The position numbers were made by a program, and so were the translations under genes. Below are positions 35,037 through 44,914 of a stretch of DNA of 64,000 bases, piece by piece (position 1 is the stretch's first letter; the number at the start of each line of letters is the position of its first letter). Origin of the DNA: Alphaproteobacteria bacterium. Lineage in GTDB: Bacteria > Pseudomonadota > Alphaproteobacteria > UBA6615. The notes under the pieces are model-generated. The model was not told the origin of the DNA. It made no database searches and was given only the letters and a program-made list of their open reading frames with translations. The stretch is taken from NCBI GenBank assembly GCA_039980135.1, contig JBDXCV010000009.1, positions 629,854 through 693,853 of the forward strand. The letters run 5' to 3'.

Positions 35037-36062
35037 TCACTTAGCGGAAGATTCGGGCGATTCGATGACAGGGTTGGGCGCAGGTTTGTCCGCTATTTCG
35101 GCGGCCCGCGCCTCGACGGCCTCGGGCGTGAAACTGTAAATCTCGCTGCAGAACTCGCAGGTCACCTCGAGATTGCCGTCAACGGCCAGATCGTGGAGAT
35201 CCTCGCGCGGCAACTGGACCAGGACATTGAACACCCGGTCCGACGAACAGCGGCACCCCCGGGCAACCGGGCGCGGGTCCGTCACGCGTACGCCTTCCTC
35301 ATGGAACAGACGGAACAAGTAACGCTCGGCGGGCAATGCGGGATCGAGCATTTCGGTTTCCGTACCCGTCGCCATGAGCATCATTACCCGACGCCAGGTA
35401 TCGTCGCCGTCGTCGGATGGGAGCTGAACATTCGGATCGTCGGCGATCCGTTGCACCATGATGGCGCCGGCACGCCACGCGCCCCCCGGCCCCGTCCGCC
35501 CGGCGGACAGGGTGATGGCAGCGTCCATCTGCTGGGACTGGCGGAAATAGTGCTGTGCGCATTCCGCCAACGTGCTGCCGGTGATCTCGACCATGCCCTG
35601 ATAACGCTCTGTATGTTTGCCCTGATCGACGGTGAGCGCGAAATACCCCTCGCCCAGAAGGCTGTCCTCGGCGTCGTGCGCGGCCAGGGCTTCGTCGTCA
35701 TACTTGGCATATCCACGGACCAGATAGCGTTCCGCACCATCCGTGGTCTGTACGTCTGCCAGCAAAAGCGACACCGGACCGTCGCCCTGAATTTGCAGGG
35801 TGAAAATACCGTCGAACTTGAGCGCCCCGGCCAGTGTCGCGCTCAGGGCCAGCGCCTCGCCGAGCAGTACCGCAACCGGTTCGGGATAGTCGTGCCGGTT
35901 CAGCACATCATCGACGGCCACACCGAGGCGGGCCAGACGGCCGCTCAGCCTGGCTTCTCCGTCATCGCCGGAATCAAGCTGGAACGGCTGAATAAGATCA
36001 TCACCCGGCTGGCCCGGCGCCCGCCGATCCGAGTTGCCACCCGCATCAGGCAAAGGCCGCAC
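35037..36062 (-). CDS. hslO: Hsp33 redox-regulated chaperone
   Basis: About 341 residues. Hsp33 is a cytoplasmic chaperone switched on by oxidation and unfolding. The core has [10 protein letters not shown]...[16 protein letters not shown] and [12 protein letters not shown]; the zinc switch is CRC plus CEFC separated by about 30 residues, both motifs intact. Start is likely GTG 36062, which overlaps the argF stop by 17 nt, or TTG 36053. It is the last gene of argD-argF-hslO on the minus strand, the usual alphaproteobacterial order. Confidence 0.93.
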   Translation of the reverse strand: MRPLPDAGGNSDRRAPGQPGDDLIQPFQLDSGDDGEARLSGRLARLGVAVDDVLNRHDYPEPVAVLLGEALALSATLAGALKFDGIFTLQIQGDGPVSLLLADVQTTDGAERYLVRGYAKYDDEALAAHDAEDSLLGEGYFALTVDQGKHTERYQGMVEITGSTLAECAQHYFRQSQQMDAAITLSAGRTGPGGAWRAGAIMVQRIADDPNVQLPSDDGDDTWRRVMMLMATGTETEMLDPALPAERYLFRLFHEEGVRVTDPRPVARGCRCSSDRVFNVLVQLPREDLHDLAVDGNLEVTCEFCSEIYSFTPEAVEARAAEIADKPAPNPVIESPESSAK

Positions 36063-36966
36063 TCCCGAGCAGGCACCAGAGAAGAATGCCCTTCTGCGCA
36101 TGGAGCCGGTTCCCGGCTTCCGTCCAGACAACGGATTGCGGGCCATCCACCACCTCTGCCGTCACCTCGTCACCGCGATAGACAGGCAGACAGTGCATGA
36201 ACACCGCCCCGGGCGCGGCTTTTGTCATCAACGACGCGTCGACGCGATACGGCGCCAGCAAGGCGCGTCGCTTGTCGGCATCCTTGTCGCCCATGGAGAC
36301 CCAGGTGTCCGTCACCACGCAATCCGCGCCGGACACCGCAGCCACAGGGTCCTCCATGACGGAAATGTTCCCGCCATTGGCGTCGGCCCAGTCGAGGATA
36401 TCCTGCGGCGGGCGCAAATCCGGGGGCGATGCAACACGGAACTCGAACCCGAAGCGCGCGGCAGCATGAATCCACGAATTTGCGACATTGTTGCTGTCAC
36501 CGCTCCACGCGACCGTCTTGCCCGCGATCGGGCCGACTTCCTCCTCGAAGGTCATGATATCAGCCATGATCTGGCAGGGGTGCGACCGGTCCGTCAGCCC
36601 GTTGATCACGGGCACGGTCGCCGCCTCGGCCATCTCCTCGAGATTCGCGACGGACGATGTCCGGAACATGATGGCATCGACATACTGAGACAGGATGCGT
36701 GCCGTATCGGCCAGGGTCTCGCCGCGACCGAGCTGCGAACCGTTCGGCTCGAGCATGACAACGCTGCCACCGAGGGTCTGCATGGCCACCTCGAACGACA
36801 CCCGCGTGCGCGTGCTGGGTTTCTCGAACACCATGGCGAGGGTCCGCTCGGCGAGCAGCGGGGTGCGTTCGCCCGATGCCTTTATCCGGGCGCCGACATC
36901 GATGATGTCCCGCAAAATGGCGGCATCGATCTGATCCAGATCGAGAAAGTCCCGCGGCTCAGGCAT
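36046..36966 (-). CDS. argF: Ornithine carbamoyltransferase ArgF
   Basis: 306 residues. Carbamoyl-phosphate site [11 protein letters not shown], with [11 protein letters not shown] in the central part and ornithine-site region [13 protein letters not shown] (usual HCLPAHRG). It makes citrulline from ornithine and carbamoyl phosphate in arginine biosynthesis. ATG 36966 overlaps the argD stop by 8 nt, so translation is coupled. The longer open frame up to 37023 lies inside argD and is not needed. Confidence 0.95.
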   Translation of the reverse strand: MPEPRDFLDLDQIDAAILRDIIDVGARIKASGERTPLLAERTLAMVFEKPSTRTRVSFEVAMQTLGGSVVMLEPNGSQLGRGETLADTARILSQYVDAIMFRTSSVANLEEMAEAATVPVINGLTDRSHPCQIMADIMTFEEEVGPIAGKTVAWSGDSNNVANSWIHAAARFGFEFRVASPPDLRPPQDILDWADANGGNISVMEDPVAAVSGADCVVTDTWVSMGDKDADKRRALLAPYRVDASLMTKAAPGAVFMHCLPVYRGDEVTAEVVDGPQSVVWTEAGNRLHAQKGILLWCLLGSAAFA

Positions 36967-38146
36967 CGTCGGCACTTGCCAGCACTGCGCATGCCTTTTC
37001 GATGGCATCGAGCGCCTCTGCAATCTCGCTCTCGCCGATAATCAGCGGCGGCAGCATGCGCAACACATTCTCACCGGCGACGACCGTGAGCAGCCCCTCG
37101 TCGCGCGCCGCGTCACCCAGTTCACCGTTCGTGAATGCCGGATCGACGACCATGCCGATCATCAGTCCCTGGCCGCGTACATCGGCAATGATTCCCGGAT
37201 ACCGGCCGGCGATGTCACGCAGACCGGCGCGAATCGCATCGCCCGCGTGAACGACATTGTCGAGGAACTCATCGGATGTCAGCACATCCAAGTTGGCATT
37301 CGCGACCGCCATCGCCAGTGGATTGCCGCCGAAGGTACTGCCGTGAGACCCGGCGGTCATCGAGGACGCAACCGCATCCGTCGCCAGCACGGCACCGCAC
37401 GGGAAGCCGCCCGCGATGCCCTTCGCGCAGGCCATCACATCCGGTGTCACGCCCGACCATTCATGGGCGAACAGCTTTCCGGTCCGGCCGAACCCGGTTT
37501 GCACCTCATCGAACACCAGGAGCAGCCCGAACTCGTCGGCGGCCGCACGAAGGTCGCGCAGATAATCTTCGGCGAGCGGTCGCAGGCCACCCTCGCCCTG
37601 GATCGGTTCGGCGACAATCGCCGCCGTCTCGGGCGTTATCGCATCGCGCAACGCGTTCATGTTGTGGACCGGCACGATATCGAACCCGTCCGCCGGATCG
37701 CCGAAGCCATCCAGATGCTTCGGGTTCTTGGACGCCGACAGCATGGCGATGGTCCGCCCGTGGAACGAACCTTCGAGTGTGATGGAGCGCCATTTTTCCG
37801 GGTGACCGTTCTTGGCATGGAACCGCCGGGCCGCCTTGATCGCGCCCTCCATCGCCTCCGTGCCGGAGTTGCAGAAGAACACCCCATCGGCGAAGGACAG
37901 CGCGCACAGGCGTTCGGCCATCCTGACCTGGTCGGGAATGGCGTACAGGTTGGAGACATGCCAGAGCCGCTCGGCCTGTTCCTTCAATGCGCTCACCAGC
38001 GCCGGGTGACTGTGCCCGAGCGAATTCACGGCGATTCCGGCCGCGAAATCGAGATAGCGACGGCCCTCCGTGTCGAACAGATAGACGCCCTCGCCCCGCT
38101 CGAACGAGACGGTCGGATTACCGTAATTCGGCATCACCGCGTTCAT
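36959..38146 (-). CDS. argD: Acetylornithine aminotransferase ArgD
   Basis: 395-residue class III PLP aminotransferase. Seen are [66 protein letters not shown] and the Schiff-base lysine in [15 protein letters not shown]. It transaminates N-acetylglutamate semialdehyde to N-acetylornithine; may also serve succinyldiaminopimelate. ATG 38146 is chosen for its GGAG 9 nt upstream over the ATG at 38170. First gene of argD-argF-hslO. Confidence 0.94.
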   Translation of the reverse strand: MNAVMPNYGNPTVSFERGEGVYLFDTEGRRYLDFAAGIAVNSLGHSHPALVSALKEQAERLWHVSNLYAIPDQVRMAERLCALSFADGVFFCNSGTEAMEGAIKAARRFHAKNGHPEKWRSITLEGSFHGRTIAMLSASKNPKHLDGFGDPADGFDIVPVHNMNALRDAITPETAAIVAEPIQGEGGLRPLAEDYLRDLRAAADEFGLLLVFDEVQTGFGRTGKLFAHEWSGVTPDVMACAKGIAGGFPCGAVLATDAVASSMTAGSHGSTFGGNPLAMAVANANLDVLTSDEFLDNVVHAGDAIRAGLRDIAGRYPGIIADVRGQGLMIGMVVDPAFTNGELGDAARDEGLLTVVAGENVLRMLPPLIIGESEIAEALDAIEKACAVLASADDA

Positions 38147-38251
38147 GATCTCAATCTCCAAACTCGCCACAATGCGCGACGCACGAATGCGCCCGCGAAA
38201 AAGGCGGTGACTATCGAAAAAGGCGCAGCGGAAGTCAACGGCACAGGGCGT

Positions 38252-39073
38252 CTAACTCTTCATCCGGTAACCCGCCGCGAACAAACGATAAACAATGACC
38301 CAGAGGATCGCGATCACGGCGATACAAACCCCTGCCCCGACCCAGGGATTGGCATCGGCCCGGCCCGTGATCGCGAACCGGATTCCGTCCACGATATAAA
38401 AGACCGGGTTGGCGCGGGCGAAGGGCTGCGCGGCGGCCGACAACTCATCGATCGAGAAGAACACGCCCGACAGGAACACGAAGGGCATGAAAATGAACGT
38501 CTGGACCGATTCCAGGTAATCCCATTTGCGCGCCCAAAGGCCGGTGATCTGGCTGAACAACCCGATCATCAGGGCGCCGATTGCGACAAAGAACAGCAGG
38601 GTCAGCGGCGCCACGGGCACCGCACCTCCCACCAGCAGCAACGCGGCCCAGACAACAGCGCCGACGATCAGGCTCGCCGAGACGGACGCCGCCGCATAGC
38701 CAAACACGATTTCTCCCGGGGTGAGCGGGAGCATGGCCAGATCGGGAAAAATTCCCTCATTCTTGTCATACACAATGGAAAAGGCGCTCGACTGAAACGA
38801 CCGCTCCAGCGCGGCGACGGCGACCAGCCCGGGCAACAGGAAATCGATGAACGGGACCCCACCCATCATGGCGTCCGGACGGTCGATGGCGAGCCCGAAC
38901 ACGCTGGCGAAAAGCAGCGCGCGGACCGTCGGCGCGGCCAGGGTAATGCCCCAGATCTTGAACCCGCGCAGCATCTCGCGCGCATACATTGTCGCCAGCC
39001 CGCGATAATTCACGACGCCGAAACGGCGCGCGACCGGCCGGCCGCCAAGGATTATGCCGTTGCGCGGAGGCAT
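38252..39073 (-). CDS. ABC-2 type transport permease (first of two)
   Basis: 273 residues with six hydrophobic segments, the ABC-2 (ABC2_membrane) type. The family region runs through residues 30-240 and includes DFLLPGLVAVAALERSFQ, the cytoplasmic amphipathic connector LTPGEIVFGYAAAS and the end IVYRLFAAGYRMKS. It probably exports polysaccharide, lipid or drug-like compounds. It sits 7 bp from a paralogous permease and no ATP-binding subunit is adjacent. Confidence 0.87.
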   Translation of the reverse strand: MPPRNGIILGGRPVARRFGVVNYRGLATMYAREMLRGFKIWGITLAAPTVRALLFASVFGLAIDRPDAMMGGVPFIDFLLPGLVAVAALERSFQSSAFSIVYDKNEGIFPDLAMLPLTPGEIVFGYAAASVSASLIVGAVVWAALLLVGGAVPVAPLTLLFFVAIGALMIGLFSQITGLWARKWDYLESVQTFIFMPFVFLSGVFFSIDELSAAAQPFARANPVFYIVDGIRFAITGRADANPWVGAGVCIAVIAILWVIVYRLFAAGYRMKS

Positions 39074-39080
39074 CTCGCGC

Positions 39081-39908
39081 TCAGGATTTGAGCTTGTAGC
39101 CGGTGACGAGCATGCGGTGGACGATCAGGAAAAGGACCAGATCAACCCCCAGCATGACAGCGGCGCCGAGCCAGAACCCGGCATCCCCCTGCCCGATAAA
39201 TCCGGAGCGGAAACCGTCGATGGCATAGAAAAACGGATTGAACTGGGCGACGAACTGCCATGTCCCGGGCAGGCGTTCGACCGAGTAGAAGGTGCCCGAC
39301 AAAAAGGAGAGCGGCACAATCACGAAATTCGTGATTGCCGCCATATGATCGAACTTGTCGGCCCAGATTCCACCAATCATCCCGAGCAGTGCCAGCATGA
39401 CCGAGGCTGCCAGCGCGAAGAACGCAATCGCAGCGGGATTCTCGAACGGCAGATCAACGATAAAGCTCATCACCGCGGTGGCCACGATTGCGACGATCAT
39501 GCCCCGTGTCACGCCGCCGGCGATATAGGCGCACATCATCTCCAGCGGGCTGATCGGCGGCATCAGCACGTCGACGATATTGCCTTGCACCTTCGACACC
39601 ATGATCGAGGACGAGGTGTTGGCGAACGAATTCTGGAGAATTGTCATCATGATCAGGCCCGGCGCGAGGAACACGACAAAGGGCACCGACCCGACCATGC
39701 CCACGCGATTCTCGAGCGCCACACTGAAGATGGTGTAGAACAGCAGCGTGGTGACGACGGGGGCTGCTATGGTTTGGGTGAATACTTTCACGAAGCGTTT
39801 GACCTCGCGGTGATACAGCGTCCACACACCCCGCCAGTTCACATGGCCGAAACTGCGCACGCGCGGTGCGGCGCCGGAGCCTGCCCGACCCCTCGTCGTT
39901 TCCGTCAT
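39081..39908 (-). CDS. ABC-2 type transport permease (second of two)
   Basis: 275 residues, similar architecture to the neighbouring permease: TMs across residues 40-265, the ABC-2 core FVVFLAPGLIMMTILQNSFANTSSS and the family motif NPFFYAIDGFRSGFIG, ending VHRMLVTGYKLKS. The C-terminal endings GYRMKS and GYKLKS are alike in the two, showing recent duplication or conserved heterodimer partners. ATG 39908 with GGAG 6-7 nt upstream is preferred to the ATG at 39920. Overlapping promoters with recX may lie in the 59-bp gap. Confidence 0.87.
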   Translation of the reverse strand: MTETTRGRAGSGAAPRVRSFGHVNWRGVWTLYHREVKRFVKVFTQTIAAPVVTTLLFYTIFSVALENRVGMVGSVPFVVFLAPGLIMMTILQNSFANTSSSIMVSKVQGNIVDVLMPPISPLEMMCAYIAGGVTRGMIVAIVATAVMSFIVDLPFENPAAIAFFALAASVMLALLGMIGGIWADKFDHMAAITNFVIVPLSFLSGTFYSVERLPGTWQFVAQFNPFFYAIDGFRSGFIGQGDAGFWLGAAVMLGVDLVLFLIVHRMLVTGYKLKS

Positions 39909-39967
39909 TCCCGTCTCCATGGGTCGGAACTTATGCGCCCGCCCCGCGCACGGCAAGCGGCGGACCA

Positions 39968-40594
39968 ATGAACGCCGAACCGGCAGACCGCGCGCCATCG
40001 ACCGGCGCACGCAGCGGCAGCAAACCACGGCGCAAGCCAAAGCCCGCGACCCCGGAGCGTCTGCGCAAGGCCGCCTTGTCGTACATCGACCGCTACGCGA
40101 CGTCCGCGGCGAACCTGCAGGAGGTGCTGATGCGGCGGGTTCGACGATCCGCGCGCCTGCATGGCACCGACATGGCGGAGGCCACCGGCTGGGCCGACGA
40201 TATCGTCCGGGACTTCGTCGCGCGAAAGCTGGTGAACGACAGGCTCTATGCCGAGAACCGGGCGGCGAGCCTGCACCGGTCCGGTGCCTCGCGACGCAAG
40301 ATCGAAATGTCCCTCAAGGTCAAGGGGGTCGGCGGCGCGGATATCTCGGCGGCGCTCGAGGCGCTCGAAGAAGCAGATCCGGACGCCGAGTTTACGGCCG
40401 CCTGCCGCCATGCCCAGCGTCGCCGCCTGGGCCCGTGGCGGCGCGACGACCGGGCCGCGCGCCGAGACCGCGACCTCGCGGCAATGGCCCGCGCGGGTTT
40501 CGGTTATCGCATGGCCAGCCAGGTGATCGACGCCGCGGATGCCGACGCGCTGGAGGACGAGGCCGCGCGCCGCGCGGAAGAACGTCAGGACTGA
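39968..40594 (+). CDS. recX: Regulatory protein RecX
   Basis: 208 residues. RecX limits RecA filaments by binding them. The RecX three-helix repeats appear as AALSYIDRYATSAANLQEVLMRRV, ATGWADDIVRDFVARKLVNDRLYAENRAASL and SRRKIEMSLKVKGVGGADISAALE. The N-terminal 30 residues are a basic/Pro-rich extension. The last 10 bp overlap the mechanosensitive channel gene on the other strand (convergent). No recA is adjacent. Confidence 0.88.
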   Translation: MNAEPADRAPSTGARSGSKPRRKPKPATPERLRKAALSYIDRYATSAANLQEVLMRRVRRSARLHGTDMAEATGWADDIVRDFVARKLVNDRLYAENRAASLHRSGASRRKIEMSLKVKGVGGADISAALEALEEADPDAEFTAACRHAQRRRLGPWRRDDRAARRDRDLAAMARAGFGYRMASQVIDAADADALEDEAARRAEERQD

Positions 40595-41772
40595 TTTTCG
40601 GTTTTTGCGTCCGCGGTGTCTTCGCGAGAGGGCGGTGCAAAAATCTCGGGGGCGTCACCGGGCAGGGCCTCGACGTAAAGCGAGCGGCTCGGGAATGCGA
40701 ACCCGGTGCCCGCGCCCTCGACGATTTCCTTGATCCGGTAGGCGAGCGCCTCCTTCACCTCGAGCCACTCCCCCCAGATGATGGTCTTGGTGAAGCAATA
40801 CACCATGATGTCGATGCTGCTGTCGTTGAAGCTGTCGATCCGCACGAATGTTGCGACATCCTTGGGATCGGCGAAGGCCTCATCTTCGAGAATATACGCC
40901 TCGATGCCGTCGCGTATTTCGCGCAACTGCGCGGCTGTCGTGTCGTAGAGCACCCCGATTTTCCAGTAGATGCGCCGATGGGTCATCTCCGAGAAATTGA
41001 TCGTGGCGGTGTCGGCCAGCTTCGTGTTGGGCACCTGAACGACGGCCTTGTCGAACTGGCGCACCATGGTCGAACGAAAGCCGATTGATTCGACAGTACC
41101 CTCGACGACCCCGTCTACCTTGATCCAGTCGCCGGGATGGAAACGTTTCTCCGCAAGCACCAGCACACCGGACAGAAGATTTTTGAACAGGTCCTGCGCG
41201 GCGAGCGCACCGGCCAGCCCGAACAGGCCGAGACCGGCGATCACCGGCCCGATTTCGACGCCCCAGAGTTCGAGAATAGCCGCGGCACCGATAAGGCCGA
41301 GCAGGATCTTCAGAGCCTTGATGATCCAATCGACCATCGTGGCGGACAGCACATCGCGGAGGTTCGACAGAATCCGGGACATGGGCTCAACCAGCGCGAT
41401 CACCCCCCAGAACAGGGTGAACACGATGAGGGATTCGGTCAGACGCAGGGCGATCTGCTCAAACACACCTTCCAGTTGCAGCAACTCGGTCGCGATAAAA
41501 AAGCCCAAAACGATCGGCGCAAAGCGCAGCGGTTTCTCGAGCGAATCCACCATTCTATCGTCGATCTCGTTACGCGTTCGCTGCGCGGCTCGCTTCAGCC
41601 AGCCGATGAAGAAACGTGCAAACAGTCCGCGCGCGACAAGCAACAGGGCGAAGACGAACACCGCAATCAGAATACGCCCAAAACTCGTGCCGAAGGCCGT
41701 GTCACGAAGCACGTCCATGAACAACACCCAGAAGGCGGTCAGCGAGGCCCAGAACTCGGTCGCGAACTCCAT
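40585..41772 (-). CDS. MscS family mechanosensitive ion channel
   Basis: 395 residues (ATG 41772). TM1-3 are hydrophobic segments at about residues 10-200; the pore helix is in AGLGLFGLAGALAAQDLFKNLLSGVL, with the MscS core VLAEKRFHPGDWIKVDGVVEGTVESIGFRSTMVRQ and a soluble C-terminal domain IYWKIGVLYDTTAAQLREI. It releases ions under turgor. An in-frame TTG at 41790 would add six residues. Length suits small bacterial YbdG/MscS-like members. It overlaps recX by 10 bp at its 3' end and sits after the motAB pair. Confidence 0.88.
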   Translation of the reverse strand: MEFATEFWASLTAFWVLFMDVLRDTAFGTSFGRILIAVFVFALLLVARGLFARFFIGWLKRAAQRTRNEIDDRMVDSLEKPLRFAPIVLGFFIATELLQLEGVFEQIALRLTESLIVFTLFWGVIALVEPMSRILSNLRDVLSATMVDWIIKALKILLGLIGAAAILELWGVEIGPVIAGLGLFGLAGALAAQDLFKNLLSGVLVLAEKRFHPGDWIKVDGVVEGTVESIGFRSTMVRQFDKAVVQVPNTKLADTATINFSEMTHRRIYWKIGVLYDTTAAQLREIRDGIEAYILEDEAFADPKDVATFVRIDSFNDSSIDIMVYCFTKTIIWGEWLEVKEALAYRIKEIVEGAGTGFAFPSRSLYVEALPGDAPEIFAPPSREDTADAKTENQS

Positions 41773-41867
41773 ATTCAGTAACCCGTACAACGTTCAAAGA
41801 GAAACGACGCACACGCTACGGTTCGGCGACGAAATGTCAAATCGGAGAGCGCGCTTCCACGCCCGGA

Positions 41868-42545
41868 TCAGCGATGAACGCGGATGATGATCCGGCGGTT
41901 CTTCGCCTGGTTTTCGGGCAGCGGGTTTCCGGCACCATCGCGGTTCGGAACCTTGGGCTGGGTCTCGGCAAATGCGACGGCGCGCATTCGATGTACGGGA
42001 ATTTCAGCCCCCCCGAACAGCCGCACCACATTCGTGGCGCGCGCGGCGGACAACTCCCAGTTCGATGCGAAGCGGGCGTTGGCGATCGGGTTGTCGTCGG
42101 TATGCCCTTCGACGGCGACCTTGAATTTGCTGTAGACCGGCGCACGCAGGGTCTCCGCCACCCTTTCAAGGATGGGCCGCGCCTCGGGACGCAGCGTCGC
42201 GGCGCCCGGCTGATAGAAGGCATTCGCGGCCAGTTCCAGCACGATACCGCGCTCGAAGGTGTCGATCCGCACGGCATCGGCGACGCCGAGAGAATCGACC
42301 AGAGTATCCAGTTCGGCGCGAAGCTGTGCGGCCGGCCGCGTGATCGAGCGCTGCCCCAGGTCGCGGGCGATCCCGGCCTTCACCTCCTCGAAGGTCAGCA
42401 TGTCGACCTTGGAAAAACTCACCAGCATGACGAAGAATGCCAGCAGCAGCGTCATCGCGTCGGCGAAGGTCAGCAACCACTCATGGTCACTATCGGACTC
42501 ATCGCGCCGCAGCGGACGATAAAAGGATTTGCGCGGGCCGAGCAT
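41868..42545 (-). CDS. motB: Flagellar motor protein MotB
   Basis: 225 residues. A single N-terminal TM contains the channel aspartate D29 in WLLTFADAMTLLLAFFVML; the C-terminal OmpA-like peptidoglycan-binding domain runs from about residue 115 with VAVEGHTDDNPIANARFASNWELSAARA. It couples ion flow to flagellar rotation as part of the stator. It lies 8 bp downstream of motA, so they are one operon. Sequence type (short, PomB-like) cannot by itself separate H+ from Na+ drive. Confidence 0.9.
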   Translation of the reverse strand: MLGPRKSFYRPLRRDESDSDHEWLLTFADAMTLLLAFFVMLVSFSKVDMLTFEEVKAGIARDLGQRSITRPAAQLRAELDTLVDSLGVADAVRIDTFERGIVLELAANAFYQPGAATLRPEARPILERVAETLRAPVYSKFKVAVEGHTDDNPIANARFASNWELSAARATNVVRLFGGAEIPVHRMRAVAFAETQPKVPNRDGAGNPLPENQAKNRRIIIRVHR

Positions 42546-42553
42546 CGGCGCGC

Positions 42554-43414
42554 TCAGGCGGCGGCGCCGGCAGGCTTCGCCTTCGCCTTGGCGGACCCGG
42601 CCTTGCCGCTCGCGCGACCTTTGAGTTGCCGGTCGATATCGTAGCGAATCGTCGGATCGAGATAGCTGTTCATGTGATCCTGAATGACCCGCGGGCTTGC
42701 CTTGTCCGCGAGCATCGAAAGGCCTTCGACGATCATGTAATTGCGGAAGCGAAAGATTTCCTCACGCTGCTGCAGTTTGGCCGCAGCGGGGGCAAAGACC
42801 AGACGCGCCAGCATGATGCCGTAGAGGGTCGTGACCAGGGCGACGGCGAGTCCGGCCCCGATCTGGCTGGGATCATCGCCCATATTGTCGAGCATGATGA
42901 TCAGACCGATGAGCGTCCCGACCATACCGAAGGCCGGCGCGGCGGTCGCCATGCTGCGCAACACCTGTGCGCCGACCATGTTTCGTTCGTAGGTCGACTC
43001 GATCACGTTTCCGAGAATCGACTGCACCTTCTCGCCGGGGTATTCGGTCGTCAGGAGTTCCACACCGAATCGCAGGAAGCCGCCGTCCCAGCCCGGCGTT
43101 TTCTTGGCCTCGGCGTCGAGACTGACGATGCCTTCCTTCTGGACAAGATAGGCCCAGCGGATGACCCGGCCGACTTCGGCATTCAGGCGCGAGCGGCCGC
43201 GGCGGTCGATCCTGAACGCGCCCAAGATGCCGCGCAGCCCGCTCAGCACATATGTGTATTCATAGCTGATGAAGGTGGAAGCGAGCGTGCCGCCGAGCAC
43301 GAGGATCGCGCCCGCACCGCTCATGAACACGAAGTAATTGTTCGTGCTCAGGGCGATTGCCGCGATGAAAAGGCCGAAACCGACCAGAACGGCAACGAAT
43401 GTGTTCAGCGACAT
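42554..43414 (-). CDS. motA: Flagellar motor protein MotA (PomA-like)
   Basis: 286 residues, four TMs: SLNTFVAVLVGFGLFIAAIALS, VFMSGAGAILVLGGTLASTFISYE, APAFGMVGTLIGLIIMLDNMG and LAVALVTTLYGIMLARLVFAPAAAK. MotA/PomA residues around TM3-TM4 and a large cytoplasmic loop with ESTYERNMVGAQVLRSMATAAPA are present. First gene of motA-motB. No other flagellar genes are near; stator genes are often separate. Confidence 0.9.
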   Translation of the reverse strand: MSLNTFVAVLVGFGLFIAAIALSTNNYFVFMSGAGAILVLGGTLASTFISYEYTYVLSGLRGILGAFRIDRRGRSRLNAEVGRVIRWAYLVQKEGIVSLDAEAKKTPGWDGGFLRFGVELLTTEYPGEKVQSILGNVIESTYERNMVGAQVLRSMATAAPAFGMVGTLIGLIIMLDNMGDDPSQIGAGLAVALVTTLYGIMLARLVFAPAAAKLQQREEIFRFRNYMIVEGLSMLADKASPRVIQDHMNSYLDPTIRYDIDRQLKGRASGKAGSAKAKAKPAGAAA

Positions 43415-43520
43415 GGAAACCTTCCCGCACGTCCGGAAGATCAGCTTCCGGCATCGTCAGAAAGGTTATCCCCCGGCGAATTGAAAAACGGTTAATGCAC
43501 GAGGAACGGGTAGCGCCCGA

Positions 43521-44759
43521 TCAGTCGTCCGTGACCACTTGGCCATCGTGCCGACGCAAGACCATGAATGCGAACCCGGCCGCCAACGTCATGTAGACGA
43601 TGCAGCCGGTCACGACCGTCTCGATCGAGACGCCGAGATCGAACAGGATTCCGAAGGTCGCCGGTGCCGCAGCGGCGGCGAGAACCATTGCGGCAACGGA
43701 CATCGCGCGAATCCCCCCCAGATTCCGAACCCCGTACAACTCGGCGAACATGGCCGACAATACTGGTTGCAACATGCCGATCCCGACGCCGAGCGCGCCG
43801 AGAAAAACATACGGCATCAAAGGATGGCTGGAGACGCCGATGGCGACGAAACAGGCGATGAATGGCAGCGCGGAGGCGGGTATCAACCGCACCGCGCCGT
43901 TGCGATCGATCATCGGGCCGATCGTCAGTGATGTGAGGACTTTCATGAACGCCATCGAAATAAAGCCCGTCGCCAGCAGTTCGATCGGCCAGCCGCGTAT
44001 TTCGGCGATATATGCCTGATGGAACAACACGCCTGTCGAGACATAGGGATAGGCGAGCAGCAACAGCATGACGCCGAGATAACGCGGATCGCGGAGCACC
44101 TCGAGGCGGGTCCAGTCACGGCCCGCGCCGGGCTGACCGGCGCTTTGCGACTGCCGGGCGAGATAGTCGCCGTGGCGCTGACCGAACCCCTTGAGCACGA
44201 TCGGGACGAGCACCAGCAACGCCAGGGCGGTCACGAGGCCGGTCGCCAGCCACACATTCCGCCAGCCAATAGCGGCGATCAGCGCCACAGTGGTGATCGG
44301 CAGGACGGTCTCGCCGGCCGCCAGACCGAGCCCTGCGAGACTCAATGCCTTGCCGCGATCTTGCGGGAAGTAGCGCGCCATGGCGGTGCCCATGATGTGG
44401 ATCGTCAAACCCTGGCCACACAATCGGGTGACGAACAGCGCCAGCGCAAACAGCCAGAGCGAATGCGCGAAGGAGAGTGCCACCATCGAACCGGTCAACG
44501 CGATCAAGGTCACGGCGGTATAGCGGCGAAGGTCGACGCGGTCGATCAACCGCCCGAGCCAGACCAGCGCGACCGCCGCAACGATGCTGACGGTCGAGAA
44601 CACCGCCCCGAAGCTGCCGTGCCCCAACCCGAATTCCGCCCGGATTTCCGTGCCATACAACGCGACATAGAAGGTCTGGCCATAGCTCGACAGCAGGGTC
44701 AGGAGAAATCCGAAACCGATGAACCGGAGATTGGCGCGCAGGAAGGCAAGATAGGTCAT
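43521..44759 (-). CDS. MFS transporter
   Basis: 412-residue, 12-TM major facilitator. GRLIDRVDLRRYTAVTLIAL is the loop 2-3 motif A region, and a large cytoplasmic loop with GQRHGDYLARQ sits between the halves. Members with the SYGQTFYVALYGTEIRAEFGL start are widespread unassigned marine proteobacterial MFS proteins. Substrate unknown. Divergent from the HIBADH-family gene across 155 bp. Confidence 0.88.
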   Translation of the reverse strand: MTYLAFLRANLRFIGFGFLLTLLSSYGQTFYVALYGTEIRAEFGLGHGSFGAVFSTVSIVAAVALVWLGRLIDRVDLRRYTAVTLIALTGSMVALSFAHSLWLFALALFVTRLCGQGLTIHIMGTAMARYFPQDRGKALSLAGLGLAAGETVLPITTVALIAAIGWRNVWLATGLVTALALLVLVPIVLKGFGQRHGDYLARQSQSAGQPGAGRDWTRLEVLRDPRYLGVMLLLLAYPYVSTGVLFHQAYIAEIRGWPIELLATGFISMAFMKVLTSLTIGPMIDRNGAVRLIPASALPFIACFVAIGVSSHPLMPYVFLGALGVGIGMLQPVLSAMFAELYGVRNLGGIRAMSVAAMVLAAAAAPATFGILFDLGVSIETVVTGCIVYMTLAAGFAFMVLRRHDGQVVTDD

Positions 44760-44914
44760 TTACGGAAGCTACTCTCTGTCATGCCCGCGCCATAGCATGT
44801 CCGCACCCCCGGCGTCGCGTTCGTCGCCCTCGCGCGGACCAAGGATGATGATATAACCCGCCGCAGCAAATCCACCGGCGCCACGCCGGACACGCAACGG
44901 GGAGTTTTTGTTCC

